64,000 nucleotides of DNA, taken from Streptomyces cylindrosporus (GTDB lineage Bacteria > Actinomycetota > Actinomycetes > Streptomycetales > Streptomycetaceae). The notes under the pieces were generated by a model. The model saw only the letters and a program-made list of their open reading frames with translations, ran no database searches and was not told the origin of the DNA. Location: contig NZ_JALDAY010000001.1 of the NCBI RefSeq assembly GCF_022698165.1, forward strand, positions 496,001-560,000, written 5' to 3'. Each line of letters opens with the position of its first letter. Position 1 is the stretch's first letter. The position numbers and the translations under genes were made by a program. Positions 25,165 to 33,563 of the stretch are shown here, piece after piece.

Positions 25165-26195
25165 GACCGCTGCGCGCGCCAAGCCTCGTAATGATCGAGA
25201 ACGGTCTCCTCGATCGGCCGGTAGTTGATCCCCAACTCCCGCACGCTCCGCCCGTTGTCGACCTCGAACCGGATGCCGAGGTGCTTGCGGATGTAGTCCT
25301 GGGTGAGCCCGAAGGCTGGCCCGAGAACGCGAACGGGCCAGTGGGGAAGCCGAGTTCGCGGAATCCGCAGACTCCTCGGGTACCGTCCTCGGATGATCCG
25401 GGCCATGTCATAGAAGGACGACATCCGCTCGGCGGCGAGGATGTACCGCCCGTGGGCGTCGTCCTTCTCGGCGGCGGCGATGTGGGCGTCGGCGACGTCG
25501 CGCACATCGACCGTGGTGAAGCTGAAGTCGGGGGCGCCGTAGAAGAAGTACCCCTTGAAGAGCTCGTCGAGGAGGAACAGACTGCCGGACTCGGAGGCGG
25601 GCGTGAGGGACGGCCCGAGCACGAGCCCGGGATTGACGGCGACCATCCGCCACCTGTCCTGCCCCTTCTCGGCCTCCCAAGCGGCTTGCTCGGCAACGGT
25701 CTTGGCGAAGTGATACGGATTGTTCTCGACGGTGCTGGTGGTGTTGAAGTAGCTCTCCCTCAACACCCGCCCCTCCATGTCGAGTACGTCGACGTAGTCC
25801 CCGAAGATCGCCCCGACGGTGGACGTGAACACGAGCCGGCGCACGGTCGGGGTCCGCTCGATACTCCCGACGACGTTCCGCGTCCCGGTCAACGCGGGCT
25901 CGACGACGTCCCGTTGCCCGTCCTTGATCTTCTCGGGCATGAGAAAGGGCGAGGCGACGTGGAAGACGACCTCGCACCCTTTCATCGCGTCGTCGAAGGA
26001 ACCGTCACGCAACAAGTCGGCCTCGAACAGCTCCAGTTGCCCGGGATGCCGTTCCTGAAGCTCCTTGAGCGGCCGCACCTTCACGGAGTTGGAGACGCTC
26101 CGCACGGTGGCCCGCACCTGATACCCGCGCTCCAGCAACCGCCCCACCAGATGACAACCGACGAAACCACTGCCTCCGGTCACCAGGACGTTCAC
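25161..26195 (-). CDS. Extended SDR: NAD(P)-dependent epimerase/dehydratase-like reductase
   Basis: 344 residues. The dinucleotide motif is VLVTGGSGFVGCHLV (GxxGxxG). Catalytic residues are seen in VFTSTVGAIFG and the Tyr-Lys pair NPYHFAKTVAEQAAW, with VNPGLVLGPSL downstream. It resembles dihydroflavonol reductase/cinnamoyl-CoA reductase-like enzymes that reduce a carbonyl; the substrate is unknown. The GTG 26195 start has AAGGAG upstream and overlaps the TerD-fusion stop as GTGA, so it is co-expressed with that gene. Its stop and that of the convergent PucR gene share CTAG. Confidence 0.88.
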   Translation of the reverse strand: MNVLVTGGSGFVGCHLVGRLLERGYQVRATVRSVSNSVKVRPLKELQERHPGQLELFEADLLRDGSFDDAMKGCEVVFHVASPFLMPEKIKDGQRDVVEPALTGTRNVVGSIERTPTVRRLVFTSTVGAIFGDYVDVLDMEGRVLRESYFNTTSTVENNPYHFAKTVAEQAAWEAEKGQDRWRMVAVNPGLVLGPSLTPASESGSLFLLDELFKGYFFYGAPDFSFTTVDVRDVADAHIAAAEKDDAHGRYILAAERMSSFYDMARIIRGRYPRSLRIPRTRLPHWPVRVLGPAFGLTQDYIRKHLGIRFEVDNGRSVRELGINYRPIEETVLDHYEAWRAQRS

Positions 26196-28228
26196 GAGCG
26201 CTCCTTCGTCATCACACGTTGGGGAGTCGCATTGTCCAGCTGGACCACCACCGTCGTATAGAACCGGTTCACGGCGTCGTCCACGCTGCGGATGAAGCCG
26301 GACTCGGCGTTGCCGCGGCCGCTGCCCATGCTCTTGAGGAGGGAGAGGCGGAAGCCGGTGATGCGGGTGGCGGTGTTCTTCGGGAGCATGTCGGCCGGTT
26401 CCGGGCGCAGGCGTTCCAAGGTGCCACGGGGGCCGCCTGGTTCGCCTTCGACCAGGGTCTCGATGTGCAGGTCCGCCGGTGCGTCCTCCAGTCGGCGGAC
26501 CAGGCGCTTGGCCCAGGTGAGGGGGTAGCCCTGCTCGGGCGCCGGGATCTCCACGGACGTGCGCAGCTTGCCGGTGCGCAGGTCGGCGGTGACGCCGAGC
26601 AGGCCCGGGGCGCCCTCGACGCGCAGCTCCGCCCGCAGGCGTCCGTCGGTGCAGAGCTGGTCGGCGAGGAGTGCGCGGCGGGCCCCGGGGTCCGTGCCGC
26701 GCTTGGCCCGCTGGACCGGGAGCACCTTCTGCCCGAGCTCGCCGCCGAGTCCGAGGCACACCTGGCGGATGAGCCGCTCCCAGCTCTCGACCACCTCCAG
26801 CGCCCGCGGATCGCCCTGGCACAGGGTCTCGTCGTCGATGCCGTTGCGTACCGGCACCCAGGCCGAGCCCATGTTCTGGAAGCCGTGGCAGCCGGAGTTC
26901 TCGTGCTGGAGGTAGTGCAGCAGCTCCTGGAGCAGCCAGGCGTGGGCGGCGTTCCCGACGCCCTCGTGGCGGATCAACATCTGCGCCTGGTGGGCGACTT
27001 CGGCCCAGGAGAGGTGCCGCAGCGCCACCTTGTGCTTGCGCCGCCCGTCGATCTTGACGTCGACGAGCGGGCTGCCCTCCAGGGCGACGTCGTTCGACAG
27101 CGTGATGACCGCCTCGTAGCCACGGCGCGCGGCGATGTCCATGTACGCCTGCACCTGGTCCGGCTTCAGGGCGTTGCCGTTGGTCTTCGTCTCGACCAGG
27201 GCCGTCCACAGCTTCCCGGCCCGCTCGACGCGGACGACCCCGTCCGGACGCCGGGGTGTGTCACCGTGCGGCAGCGAGACCTCGGTGAACGTCTCCATCC
27301 GCCCCGCCGGTGCCCCGAACGCGGCGGTGAGCCGTCTGCCGAACTCCGGCACCTGGGCCATCACCGACAGCAGCACCGAGGTGGCGCGCATCTCGCGGTC
27401 CCGGTCGCTCTTCAGCACCGAGACCGGGAAGAGCCGGGACTCCCGCCACGACTCGTTCTCCGCCAGGGACTTCCTGGCCGCCTTGGGCAGGGTGACCTTC
27501 TTCTTCGCCGTACGCGGCCGGGCGGCGGGCTTCTTCGCGGCGGCCTCGGCCCCGGCCCCGCTCCCGGTCCCGTCCTCGGGCGTGCGTGGACTCGGAATGG
27601 CTTCGAGCGCCGCCTGCGGCAACGACTCGACGGGCGCGGCCGTCTCCGACTGCTCGCCACCCCCCTCCGCCTCCGCCTCCGGCTCGTCATCGACATCGAC
27701 CCCGAAGTCCGTGGCCAGCCCCCCGAGTCCGGACTCGTACCCCTGCCCCACCGCCCGGAACTTCCACTCCTCGCCCCGGCGGTACAGCTCGCCGAAGATG
27801 ATCGCGCTGACCTCGCCCGCGTCCTCGATGGCGAACCGCAGCAGACGTTCGCCCGCCGCGTCCGCCAGCGTCACCCGCAGGTCCTCCAGCTCGCCGAAGC
27901 GTGCCCCCTCGTACCGGCTCGCGGCGACGACGATCCGTCCGACCTCCGCCGGGACCGCCGTCAGGTCGAAGCCGATACGGTCCTCGTTGCCGTCCTCCGT
28001 CGGCGTCTTGCCGAGCAGCTGCACGCTGCCGTCCGCCGCCACCGGGTTGTTGTAGAAGTAGAAGTCAGCGTCGCTGCGCACCTTGCCGTCGCCGTTCAGG
28101 AGTAAGACGGACACATCCGCGTCACCCTCGCCGCTGGGGCTGACCCAGCCCAGACCGACGATCACCGAACCGGCGTTCTCGCTCAGGGCCGACAGCGAGA
28201 CGTTCGAGCCCTTGGTCATTTCATGCAT
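26192..28228 (-). CDS. TerD domain fused to a PD-(D/E)XK nuclease-like domain
   Basis: 678 residues. Residues 1-~185 are a TerD stress domain (TKGSNVSLSALSENAGSV, DADFYFYNNPVAADGSV, IIFGELYRRGEEWKFRAVGQG) with its calcium-binding Asp-rich loops. An acidic then Lys/Pro/Ala-rich linker runs to ~250. Residues ~255-470 contain a RecB-like nuclease signature: Asp329 in RPDGVVRV, Glu346-x-Lys348 in LVETKTNGN and Gln358-x3-Tyr362. A further ~200-residue C-terminal domain is unrecognised. Ter proteins are linked to envelope stress and phage resistance, and the nuclease domain suggests a DNA-targeting defence role, which is inference. Start ATG 28228 gives MHEMTKG; ATG 28240 and 28219 are alternatives. 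The SDR gene follows with a GTGA overlap. Confidence 0.85.
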   Translation of the reverse strand: MHEMTKGSNVSLSALSENAGSVIVGLGWVSPSGEGDADVSVLLLNGDGKVRSDADFYFYNNPVAADGSVQLLGKTPTEDGNEDRIGFDLTAVPAEVGRIVVAASRYEGARFGELEDLRVTLADAAGERLLRFAIEDAGEVSAIIFGELYRRGEEWKFRAVGQGYESGLGGLATDFGVDVDDEPEAEAEGGGEQSETAAPVESLPQAALEAIPSPRTPEDGTGSGAGAEAAAKKPAARPRTAKKKVTLPKAARKSLAENESWRESRLFPVSVLKSDRDREMRATSVLLSVMAQVPEFGRRLTAAFGAPAGRMETFTEVSLPHGDTPRRPDGVVRVERAGKLWTALVETKTNGNALKPDQVQAYMDIAARRGYEAVITLSNDVALEGSPLVDVKIDGRRKHKVALRHLSWAEVAHQAQMLIRHEGVGNAAHAWLLQELLHYLQHENSGCHGFQNMGSAWVPVRNGIDDETLCQGDPRALEVVESWERLIRQVCLGLGGELGQKVLPVQRAKRGTDPGARRALLADQLCTDGRLRAELRVEGAPGLLGVTADLRTGKLRTSVEIPAPEQGYPLTWAKRLVRRLEDAPADLHIETLVEGEPGGPRGTLERLRPEPADMLPKNTATRITGFRLSLLKSMGSGRGNAESGFIRSVDDAVNRFYTTVVVQLDNATPQRVMTKERS

Positions 28229-28283
28229 GGGACCCCCCATCACCGCCGGGCGCCGTGGACCCCTCCCGTCCCGGCCGCCCCGG

Positions 28284-28311
28284 TGTGCGACATGATGTGA
28301 CGTGTCGCACA
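28284..28311. promoter_or_regulatory. Inverted repeat upstream of the TerD-fusion gene
   Basis: TGTGCGACA (28284-28292) and TGTCGCACA (28303-28311) are exact inverted copies with a 10-base spacer. They start 55 bases upstream of the TerD-fusion start, in the divergent gap with the iclR gene. This is a probable operator; the regulator is unknown. Confidence 0.55.
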
Positions 28312-28412
28312 TGAGCGACAGTAGTACCACAGGGTGCGGCAGGCGGTCTGCGCAGAACCATTGCCCGGGCAAACTGGCTGTCGCTAGCCTGTGTTCGTCA
28401 TGCCGATCGTCT

Positions 28413-28427
28413 GTTGAAATTTCGAAC
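28413..28427. promoter_or_regulatory. Candidate arabinose-regulon operator at the iclR promoter
   Basis: GTTGAAATTTCGAAC with a GAAATTTC palindromic core, 36 bases before the iclR GTG. It shares the pattern TNGNNATNNCGAAC with the sites at 32184-32199, 53189-53203 and 59035-59049. A -10-like TAGCCT (28385-28390) lies upstream, so a bound protein would block or roadblock transcription. Autoregulation by the IclR protein is inferred. Confidence 0.5.
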
Positions 28428-28462
28428 ACAGACGCCCAGATAATCAAGGGAGGGGGCCGGTT

Positions 28463-29236
28463 GTGGGACGCCTCGTACCTGCCGTGACCCGGGCTCTCGA
28501 CATTCTCGAGCTCTTCCTCGACGGGGACGGGACGCTCTCCGCCCCCGACATAGTGCGCCGGCTCCAGCTGCCGCGCACCACCGTGCACGAGCTGGTCACC
28601 ACGCTCGCCGCCCGGTCGTACATCGTCCAGGTCCCGGGCCAGCCCGGACGGTACCGGCTGGGCGTACGGCCGTACCAGCTCGGCAGCCGCTACGCCGAGC
28701 AGCTGGACCTCGCCGCGGAGGGGCAGCAGGTCGCCCGTTCCGTCGCCGAGACCTGCGACGAGACCGTGCACGTGGCGATCCTCGAAGGCACCGACGTCAT
28801 CTACATCGCCAAGGTCGACTCGACCCACGCGGTACGGATGGTGTCGGCCGCCGGCCGTCGGCTGCCCGCCCACTGCACGTCCGTCGGCAAGATGCTGCTC
28901 GCCTCCCTTCCGGAGCCGGAGCTCAGCTCGCGGATCCCGGACGACGCCGACCTGGTCGCGATGACACCCAACAGCATCACCGACCCGGCCGCCCTGCGCG
29001 AGGCCCTCGCCGAGATCCGGCTGCGCGGCCTCGCGGTCGAGAGCCGGGAGTCCAACCCGGACGTCAGCTGTGTGGCGGCCCCCGTCCGGGACCGCACCGG
29101 CCAGGTCGTCGCCGCCCTCTCCATCTCCGTCCCCATGATCCGCTGGAGCGACGAGCGCCGCGCCGAGCTGGAGCAGCTCGCCGCCAAGGGCGCCGTGGAA
29201 CTCTCCGAGCGCCTCGGCCACCGGACCGTCGCATGA
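28463..29236 (+). CDS. IclR-family transcriptional regulator
   Basis: 257 residues from GTG 28463, with GGGAGGGGG just upstream. The N-terminal winged HTH is TRALDILELF...LSAPDIVRRLQLPRTTVHELVTTLAARSYI. The C-terminal effector domain contains TCDETVHVAILEGTDVIYIAKVDS, LPAHCTSVGKMLLA and SNPDVSCVAAPVRDRTGQVVAALSISVP. The SMP-30 gene follows with an ATGA overlap. A near-palindrome in its own leader matches sites in front of three arabinose transcription units, so it is the best candidate for the regulator of the whole set. The effector, possibly arabinose or an arabino-oligosaccharide, is unknown. Confidence 0.92.
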   Translation: MGRLVPAVTRALDILELFLDGDGTLSAPDIVRRLQLPRTTVHELVTTLAARSYIVQVPGQPGRYRLGVRPYQLGSRYAEQLDLAAEGQQVARSVAETCDETVHVAILEGTDVIYIAKVDSTHAVRMVSAAGRRLPAHCTSVGKMLLASLPEPELSSRIPDDADLVAMTPNSITDPAALREALAEIRLRGLAVESRESNPDVSCVAAPVRDRTGQVVAALSISVPMIRWSDERRAELEQLAAKGAVELSERLGHRTVA

Positions 29237-30078
29237 CGGCCTACGAGGTGGCGGTGCGCGCCGAGGCCGCCCTGGGCGAGGGGCCGACCTGGGACGCGGA
29301 CGCCGGCCGCCTGATCTGGATCGACATCCTCGGCAGCCGCGTGTACACGTACGACCCGGTCTCGGGCCGGCGCACGCTCCGGGTCACCGACCAGCACGTC
29401 GGCGCCGCCAAGCCCCGCGCCGGCGGCGGCCTGGTCCTCAACCTCCGCGACGGCGTCGCCCTCGTCGACCCCGACGACACCTTCCACTGGCTCCACCACG
29501 AGCCCGTGCCCGGCCGCCGCGCCAACGACGCCGCGGTCGCCCCCGACGGCTCCCTGTGGGCCGGCACCATGCGCTACGACGAGGCCCCCGGCGGCGGCAC
29601 GCTCTCCCGCTTCACGGGCGACGGCACGGCCGAACTCGTCCTGGACGACGTCGCCGTCAGCAACGGCACGGGCTGGAGCCCCGACGGCAGCCTGATGTAC
29701 TACATCGACTCCCCGACGCGCCAGATCGACGTCTTCCACCACGAGAACGGCCGGATCTCCGACCGCCGCCGTTTCGCCCAGATCGAGGACGACGCAGGCT
29801 ACCCCGACGGCCTCACGGTGGACGCCGACGGCTGCGTCTGGGTGGCCCTGTGGGACGGCAGCGCGGTACGCCGCTACACGCCGGACGGCGAACTGGACAG
29901 GGAGATCACCCTCCCCACCCCCCTGGTAACGGCCTGCGCCTTCGGCGGCCCCGACCTGACCGACCTGTACATCACGACAGCCAGAGTGGGCCTGACGGAC
30001 CCACACCCGGTGGCGGGCTCCCTCCTGGTAGTCCCAGGAGCAGGAAAGGGCCTGCCGCAGCCCCCGTTCACAGCTTGA
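29233..30078 (+). CDS. SMP-30/gluconolactonase/LRE family sugar lactonase
   Basis: 281 residues forming the six-bladed propeller of SMP-30. The metal-ligand glutamate is in ALGEGPTWD. RANDAAVAPDGSLWAGTM carries the conserved Asn-Asp, VSNGTGWSPDG the next Asn ligand, and YPDGLTVDADGCVWVALW the catalytic Asp. It should open aldonolactones. Members of this family hydrolyse L-arabinonolactone in oxidative arabinose pathways, but the isomerase route genes are also present here, so the true substrate is uncertain. It is translationally coupled (ATGA) to the IclR regulator. Confidence 0.88.
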   Translation: MTAYEVAVRAEAALGEGPTWDADAGRLIWIDILGSRVYTYDPVSGRRTLRVTDQHVGAAKPRAGGGLVLNLRDGVALVDPDDTFHWLHHEPVPGRRANDAAVAPDGSLWAGTMRYDEAPGGGTLSRFTGDGTAELVLDDVAVSNGTGWSPDGSLMYYIDSPTRQIDVFHHENGRISDRRRFAQIEDDAGYPDGLTVDADGCVWVALWDGSAVRRYTPDGELDREITLPTPLVTACAFGGPDLTDLYITTARVGLTDPHPVAGSLLVVPGAGKGLPQPPFTA

Positions 30079-30104
30079 GAGACGGCAGGAACCGCGCCCC
30101 CTCG

Positions 30105-30150
30105 GGGGCGCGGGGAACTGCGCGACCAGCCACAACGAACCCGCACCCGC
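30105..30150. repeat. Dispersed ~45-bp stop-codon-adjacent repeat, copy 2
   Basis: Begins GGGGCGCGGGGAACTGCGCG and ends CCCGCACCCGC. It lies 26 bases after the SMP-30 stop and directly abuts the stop codon (30151-30153) of the convergent membrane-protein gene. Confidence 0.85.
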
Positions 30151-31422
30151 TCAACTACCGGTCGCGGCACCCCGGAACGCGCCCACTCCCGCCCGCACGG
30201 CCGCCAACTCCTCAGGCCGCCGCAACGCATCGGACACCGCCCCGATCTCCCGCAACAAGCCCGTCGTATCCGGCTCCGGCCCACCCTCAAGGCCGCCCCC
30301 CGCCACCGCGTCCTGCACGGCCACAGCCCAGGCCAACGCCATCGCCCTCCCCGGCTCATGCCCAAGGGACACCGCAGCCTCGTACAACCCCTGCCGCCGC
30401 CCCTCGTCCACATGCCGCGCCAGCGGAAGCAGCGCATCCCGGATGAACGTCTCCCGCCGGATCAGCCGCAGCTCCGGCGTGGCCCGCAGCACGAACGAGA
30501 CCCCACCCCCGTTGACGGAACGCATCAGCAGATACAGGGGACGCAGGCGCCGATGGGCCAGCCGGATGCGCCAGCGGTCGTGCAGGTACTGACCGGCGTG
30601 CGGAAGGATGAAGCCGACCGCGATCATGATGGCCGACAGACACGCCAGCGGCGGTGCCACACCCGTGCTCAGCCAGTCCAGGTCGTGCCCGGTCCACCGG
30701 GCCACCACCGCCGGCAACTTGACGGCGTAGAAGGAGAGTTGGGCCGCGTACCCGATGCCGAGGAACTTCAGCCCCCAGCGCAGCCACGCGTCCAGTCCGT
30801 CCGTGCGCATCCAGTTCCAGATCAGCGCCGAGGTGACCACCGTCGCCACGGCCTGCGCGACCAGATAGAGCACGATCATCTCGCGCATGTACGGCGTGTT
30901 GGCGTAGTACGTGTCGAGGTCCCGCAGCCGTTCCACCGGCGCGTCGGCCAGCGCGAACAGCACCCACAGCGCGGCGATCACCCCGAGGGACCCGGCCACC
31001 ACCCACCGTACGGCGCGTACCGTCGCGGCGGAGCGGTCGGCCAGCCCGTTGCGCCAGGCGATGATCAGCAGCAGGCACGAGCCGCAGAACGCCGTCAGCA
31101 GTGAATACACCCAGGGCGCCGAGATGTTGGGCACGCCCGTGATCCGGTTGACCCGAGCGATCGTCGACGGCGCCACGAACACGAACACCGCGCAGGCGAC
31201 GAGCAGTACGCCGCCCACGGCCCGCAGCAGCGGGTCGCTCCACAGCCGCACGATGGTCGGCAGCTTGATCGCCAGCGCGGCGATCAGCACCCCGGCCGGG
31301 ATCCACCAGAAGGACGGATAGAACTCGTTGACGAACCCCGCGGGGGACCAGGCGAGTTGGCCGAGACCCACGCCCGCCGCGCCCACGCCGGACGCGCTCG
31401 CGCTTATCACACCCACGCCCAC
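30151..31422 (-). CDS. MAB_1171c-family (DUF6545) membrane protein, putative transporter
   Basis: 423 residues. About seven hydrophobic helices occupy residues ~30-275 (FWWIPAGVLIAALAI, AVGGVLLVACAVFVFVAP, VVAGSLGVIAALWVLFALA, PPLACLSAIMIAVGFILP). A cytoplasmic C-terminal domain of ~140 residues starts HDRWRIRLAHRRLRPLYLLMRSV and contains TPELRLIRRETFIRDALLPLARHV. This fits the MAB_1171c family, whose members pair with ImmA/IrrE-type peptidases, as here with the gene just upstream. Several GTG codons are possible starts; 31422 is the most upstream. Function unknown. Confidence 0.82.
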   Translation of the reverse strand: MGVGVISASASGVGAAGVGLGQLAWSPAGFVNEFYPSFWWIPAGVLIAALAIKLPTIVRLWSDPLLRAVGGVLLVACAVFVFVAPSTIARVNRITGVPNISAPWVYSLLTAFCGSCLLLIIAWRNGLADRSAATVRAVRWVVAGSLGVIAALWVLFALADAPVERLRDLDTYYANTPYMREMIVLYLVAQAVATVVTSALIWNWMRTDGLDAWLRWGLKFLGIGYAAQLSFYAVKLPAVVARWTGHDLDWLSTGVAPPLACLSAIMIAVGFILPHAGQYLHDRWRIRLAHRRLRPLYLLMRSVNGGGVSFVLRATPELRLIRRETFIRDALLPLARHVDEGRRQGLYEAAVSLGHEPGRAMALAWAVAVQDAVAGGGLEGGPEPDTTGLLREIGAVSDALRRPEELAAVRAGVGAFRGAATGS

Positions 31423-31441
31423 GCCCTCACCACGCCCACGC

Positions 31442-32035
31442 TCACCGCGCCGAACCCCCGCGCCCGCGATACCCCAGCGACCGGCTCAGCGGAGTGAGCG
31501 GCTCCTCCGTCTCCCGCCCGCTCAGCAGCGGCCGGAACGCCGCCGCGAGCCGGTGTCCGAAGTCGTCGGCCTCCGCCTCGTCCGCCACCCGCGAGCCGTC
31601 GCGCGCGGCCACCGACAACGCCATGTCGGTCCACGCCCTCCGGTCCGCCAGCGCCGCCCCCGCCACGTGATGATGGCTGTGCCCGGCGTGCAGATGCCAC
31701 AACTCATGGCCCAGGATGACCAGTTGCTGCACCGCCTCGGCCCGCTCCTCGACGATGACCAGGTCGAAGTCCTGGAACTCCACCCAGAGCCCGGTCACCT
31801 CGATCTCGTCCGGGAACCGCTCAAACCGCAGCTCCACCGCCCGCCCACCACGCCGTACGCTCATCTCCTCGCACAGCGCCCGGCACAGCTCGCGCGCGTC
31901 GGCCGGCGGCCGCGGTCTGGCCCGCACGGCGGCGACGAGCCCGCCCGTCAACTCCCGCATCCCGGACACGCGCCGCGAGCGCCGTAGCGCCCCGGCGACC
32001 CGGGCCGCCTTCCTCCGCGCGCCCGCGATGTCCAT
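31442..32035 (-). CDS. ImmA/IrrE-type zinc metallopeptidase-like protein
   Basis: 197 residues. The zinc peptidase signature is ILGHELWHLHAGHSHHH (HExxH with HELWH at ~residues 110-114). The preceding strand region GLWVEFQDFDLVIVEERAEAVQQLV fits the ImmA/IrrE fold. There is no HTH in the protein. Relatives cleave Cro/CI-type repressors to trigger stress responses or element transfer. No cognate XRE repressor is adjacent; the membrane protein 20 bases downstream is the only partner, a pairing that recurs in actinobacteria. Confidence 0.85.
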   Translation of the reverse strand: MDIAGARRKAARVAGALRRSRRVSGMRELTGGLVAAVRARPRPPADARELCRALCEEMSVRRGGRAVELRFERFPDEIEVTGLWVEFQDFDLVIVEERAEAVQQLVILGHELWHLHAGHSHHHVAGAALADRRAWTDMALSVAARDGSRVADEAEADDFGHRLAAAFRPLLSGRETEEPLTPLSRSLGYRGRGGSAR

Positions 32036-32132
32036 CGTTCCCCCTTCCGCCGCCGCACAGCAGGCTGCCCGAGACTACGCCGTCGTTCAACCGAGAACGA
32101 CCTCCGTGGCTGGAAAACTCGTGCGCGAACCA

Positions 32133-32161
32133 TTGACTGGCAAGCGCTTCCTATTTACGGT
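32133..32161 (+). promoter_or_regulatory. Sigma70-type promoter of the sugar ABC/GH operon
   Basis: TTGACT (32133-32138), 17-base spacer, TACGGT (32156-32161), 53 bases before the start codon. The -10 hexamer and the following CCCGTTCGAAG almost match the second GH43 promoter at 53123-53151, so the two promoters share a common design. Confidence 0.65.
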
Positions 32162-32183
32162 CCCGTTCGAAGTTACGGGCAAG

Positions 32184-32199
32184 ATTCGGTATACCGAAC
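32184..32199. promoter_or_regulatory. Palindromic operator TTCGGTATACCGAA
   Basis: A perfect 14-bp palindrome (32185-32198) between the -10 box and the start codon of the solute-binding protein gene. It conforms to TNGNNATNNCGAAC, shared with three other sites in the window. The position downstream of the transcription start suggests repression when no inducer is present. Confidence 0.6.
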
Positions 32200-32213
32200 A
32201 GATAGGGCAGGGC

Positions 32214-33563
32214 ATGGGACGACCTGACCTGAATCGCAGGCATGTGCTGGGCGGGCTCGGCGGGCTCCTCGTCGCCGGCAGCCTCGGCTTCGCCGCGCTC
32301 GGCACCGGCGCCGACGCACTCGCCGCCACCGGCCGCACCCGGGTGCGGTATTGGAACCTCTTCAGCGGCGGCGACGGATCGAACATGATCGCGATGCTGG
32401 ACGCCTTCCGCAAGGAACACCCCGACATCGCTGTGAAGGACTCCACCCTCCAGTGGGGCAGCCCCTTCTACACCAAGCTCGCCATGGCCGCGGCCGGCAA
32501 CCGCGCCCCCGAACTCGGCGTGATGCACATGGGCCGGGTCGCCGGCTTCTCGCCGGGCCGCCTGCTGGACCCGTGGGACGTCGACCTGCTCGCCAAGTAC
32601 GGGGTACGGGAGTCGGACTACAACCCCGCGCTGTGGCAGCGCGGCGTCATCGACGGCAAGCTCTACGCGCTCCCGCTCGACATCCACGTACAACTCTGCT
32701 TCTACCGCAAGGACGTGCTGAAGAAGGCCGGTCTGCTCGGCGACGACGGCCGGATGATCCCGGTGACCTCGACCACCGAGTGGTTCGACGTCCTGAAGAA
32801 GGCCAAGCAGGCGCAGAAGAAGGGGCTGCAGACCATCGGGCTGTGGACCAACGACCAGAACTTCCAGTGGTGGTTCTTCGTCGCCTTCTACACCCAGCTC
32901 GGCGGGCAGTGGTTCAACGACGCCCGCACCGAGGTCCTCTTCGACACCGACAAGGCCACCCAGGTCCTGGAGTTCTTCCGGCAGCACGTCACCGACGGAT
33001 ACGTCATCCCGGGCGCGCCCACCGGCGAGCAGTTCATCAACGGCGCCCCCTTCACCTGGGAGGGCAACTGGTCGGTGCCGGTCTTCTCCGCCGCCAAGCT
33101 CGACTACGGCGCCACCCCGCTGCCGCCCGTCTTCGGCAGACAGGCCACCCACGCCGAGTCGCACTCCTTCGTCCTGCCGCACCAGTCCGGCCGCGGCGGC
33201 GCCACCAACGAGGCCGCGCACGAACTGGCCGCGTACGTCGTCCGGCACGCCCTCCAGTGGGCCGCCGGCGGCCACATCCCCGCCTACACGCCGACCCTGT
33301 CCACGGCCGCGTACAAGAAGCTCCAGCCGCAGAACGAGTACGTCTCCGCCATGGACCACCAGGCCACCGAGCCGAAGGTGTGGTTCGCGGGCTCCACCGG
33401 CATCCTCGCGCAGGACCTCGGCCCGCTGGTCGTCTCCTCGACCATGGGCTCCGCCAAGCCCGCCTCCGTCGCGCAGAGGATGAGGAACCAGCTCGTCAAG
33501 CTCCTCGCCTCGAAGAACCCCATGGACGGAAAGACCGCCGCGCAGGGAGGTGCGGTCGCATGA
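32214..33563 (+). CDS. ABC transporter sugar-binding protein (probable arabinose/arabino-oligosaccharide), Tat type
   Basis: 449 residues. The Tat-like signal NRRHVLGGLGGLLVAGSL is followed by an extracellular solute-binding protein family 1 fold (VRYWNLFSGGDGSNMIAMLDAFRKEHPDI, ALPLDIHVQLCFYRKDVLKKAGLL, WEGNWSVPVFSAAKLDYGATPLPP). There is no lipobox cysteine, unusual for a Gram-positive binding protein, so anchoring is unclear. It is the first gene of an operon with two permeases and a GH43 enzyme, joined by ATGA/ATGA/GTGA overlaps. No ATPase is encoded, so a shared MsiK-type ATPase is expected. The ATG at 32214 is chosen because the signal peptide begins there, 15 bases past the operator. 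Confidence 0.9.
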   Translation: MGRPDLNRRHVLGGLGGLLVAGSLGFAALGTGADALAATGRTRVRYWNLFSGGDGSNMIAMLDAFRKEHPDIAVKDSTLQWGSPFYTKLAMAAAGNRAPELGVMHMGRVAGFSPGRLLDPWDVDLLAKYGVRESDYNPALWQRGVIDGKLYALPLDIHVQLCFYRKDVLKKAGLLGDDGRMIPVTSTTEWFDVLKKAKQAQKKGLQTIGLWTNDQNFQWWFFVAFYTQLGGQWFNDARTEVLFDTDKATQVLEFFRQHVTDGYVIPGAPTGEQFINGAPFTWEGNWSVPVFSAAKLDYGATPLPPVFGRQATHAESHSFVLPHQSGRGGATNEAAHELAAYVVRHALQWAAGGHIPAYTPTLSTAAYKKLQPQNEYVSAMDHQATEPKVWFAGSTGILAQDLGPLVVSSTMGSAKPASVAQRMRNQLVKLLASKNPMDGKTAAQGGAVA

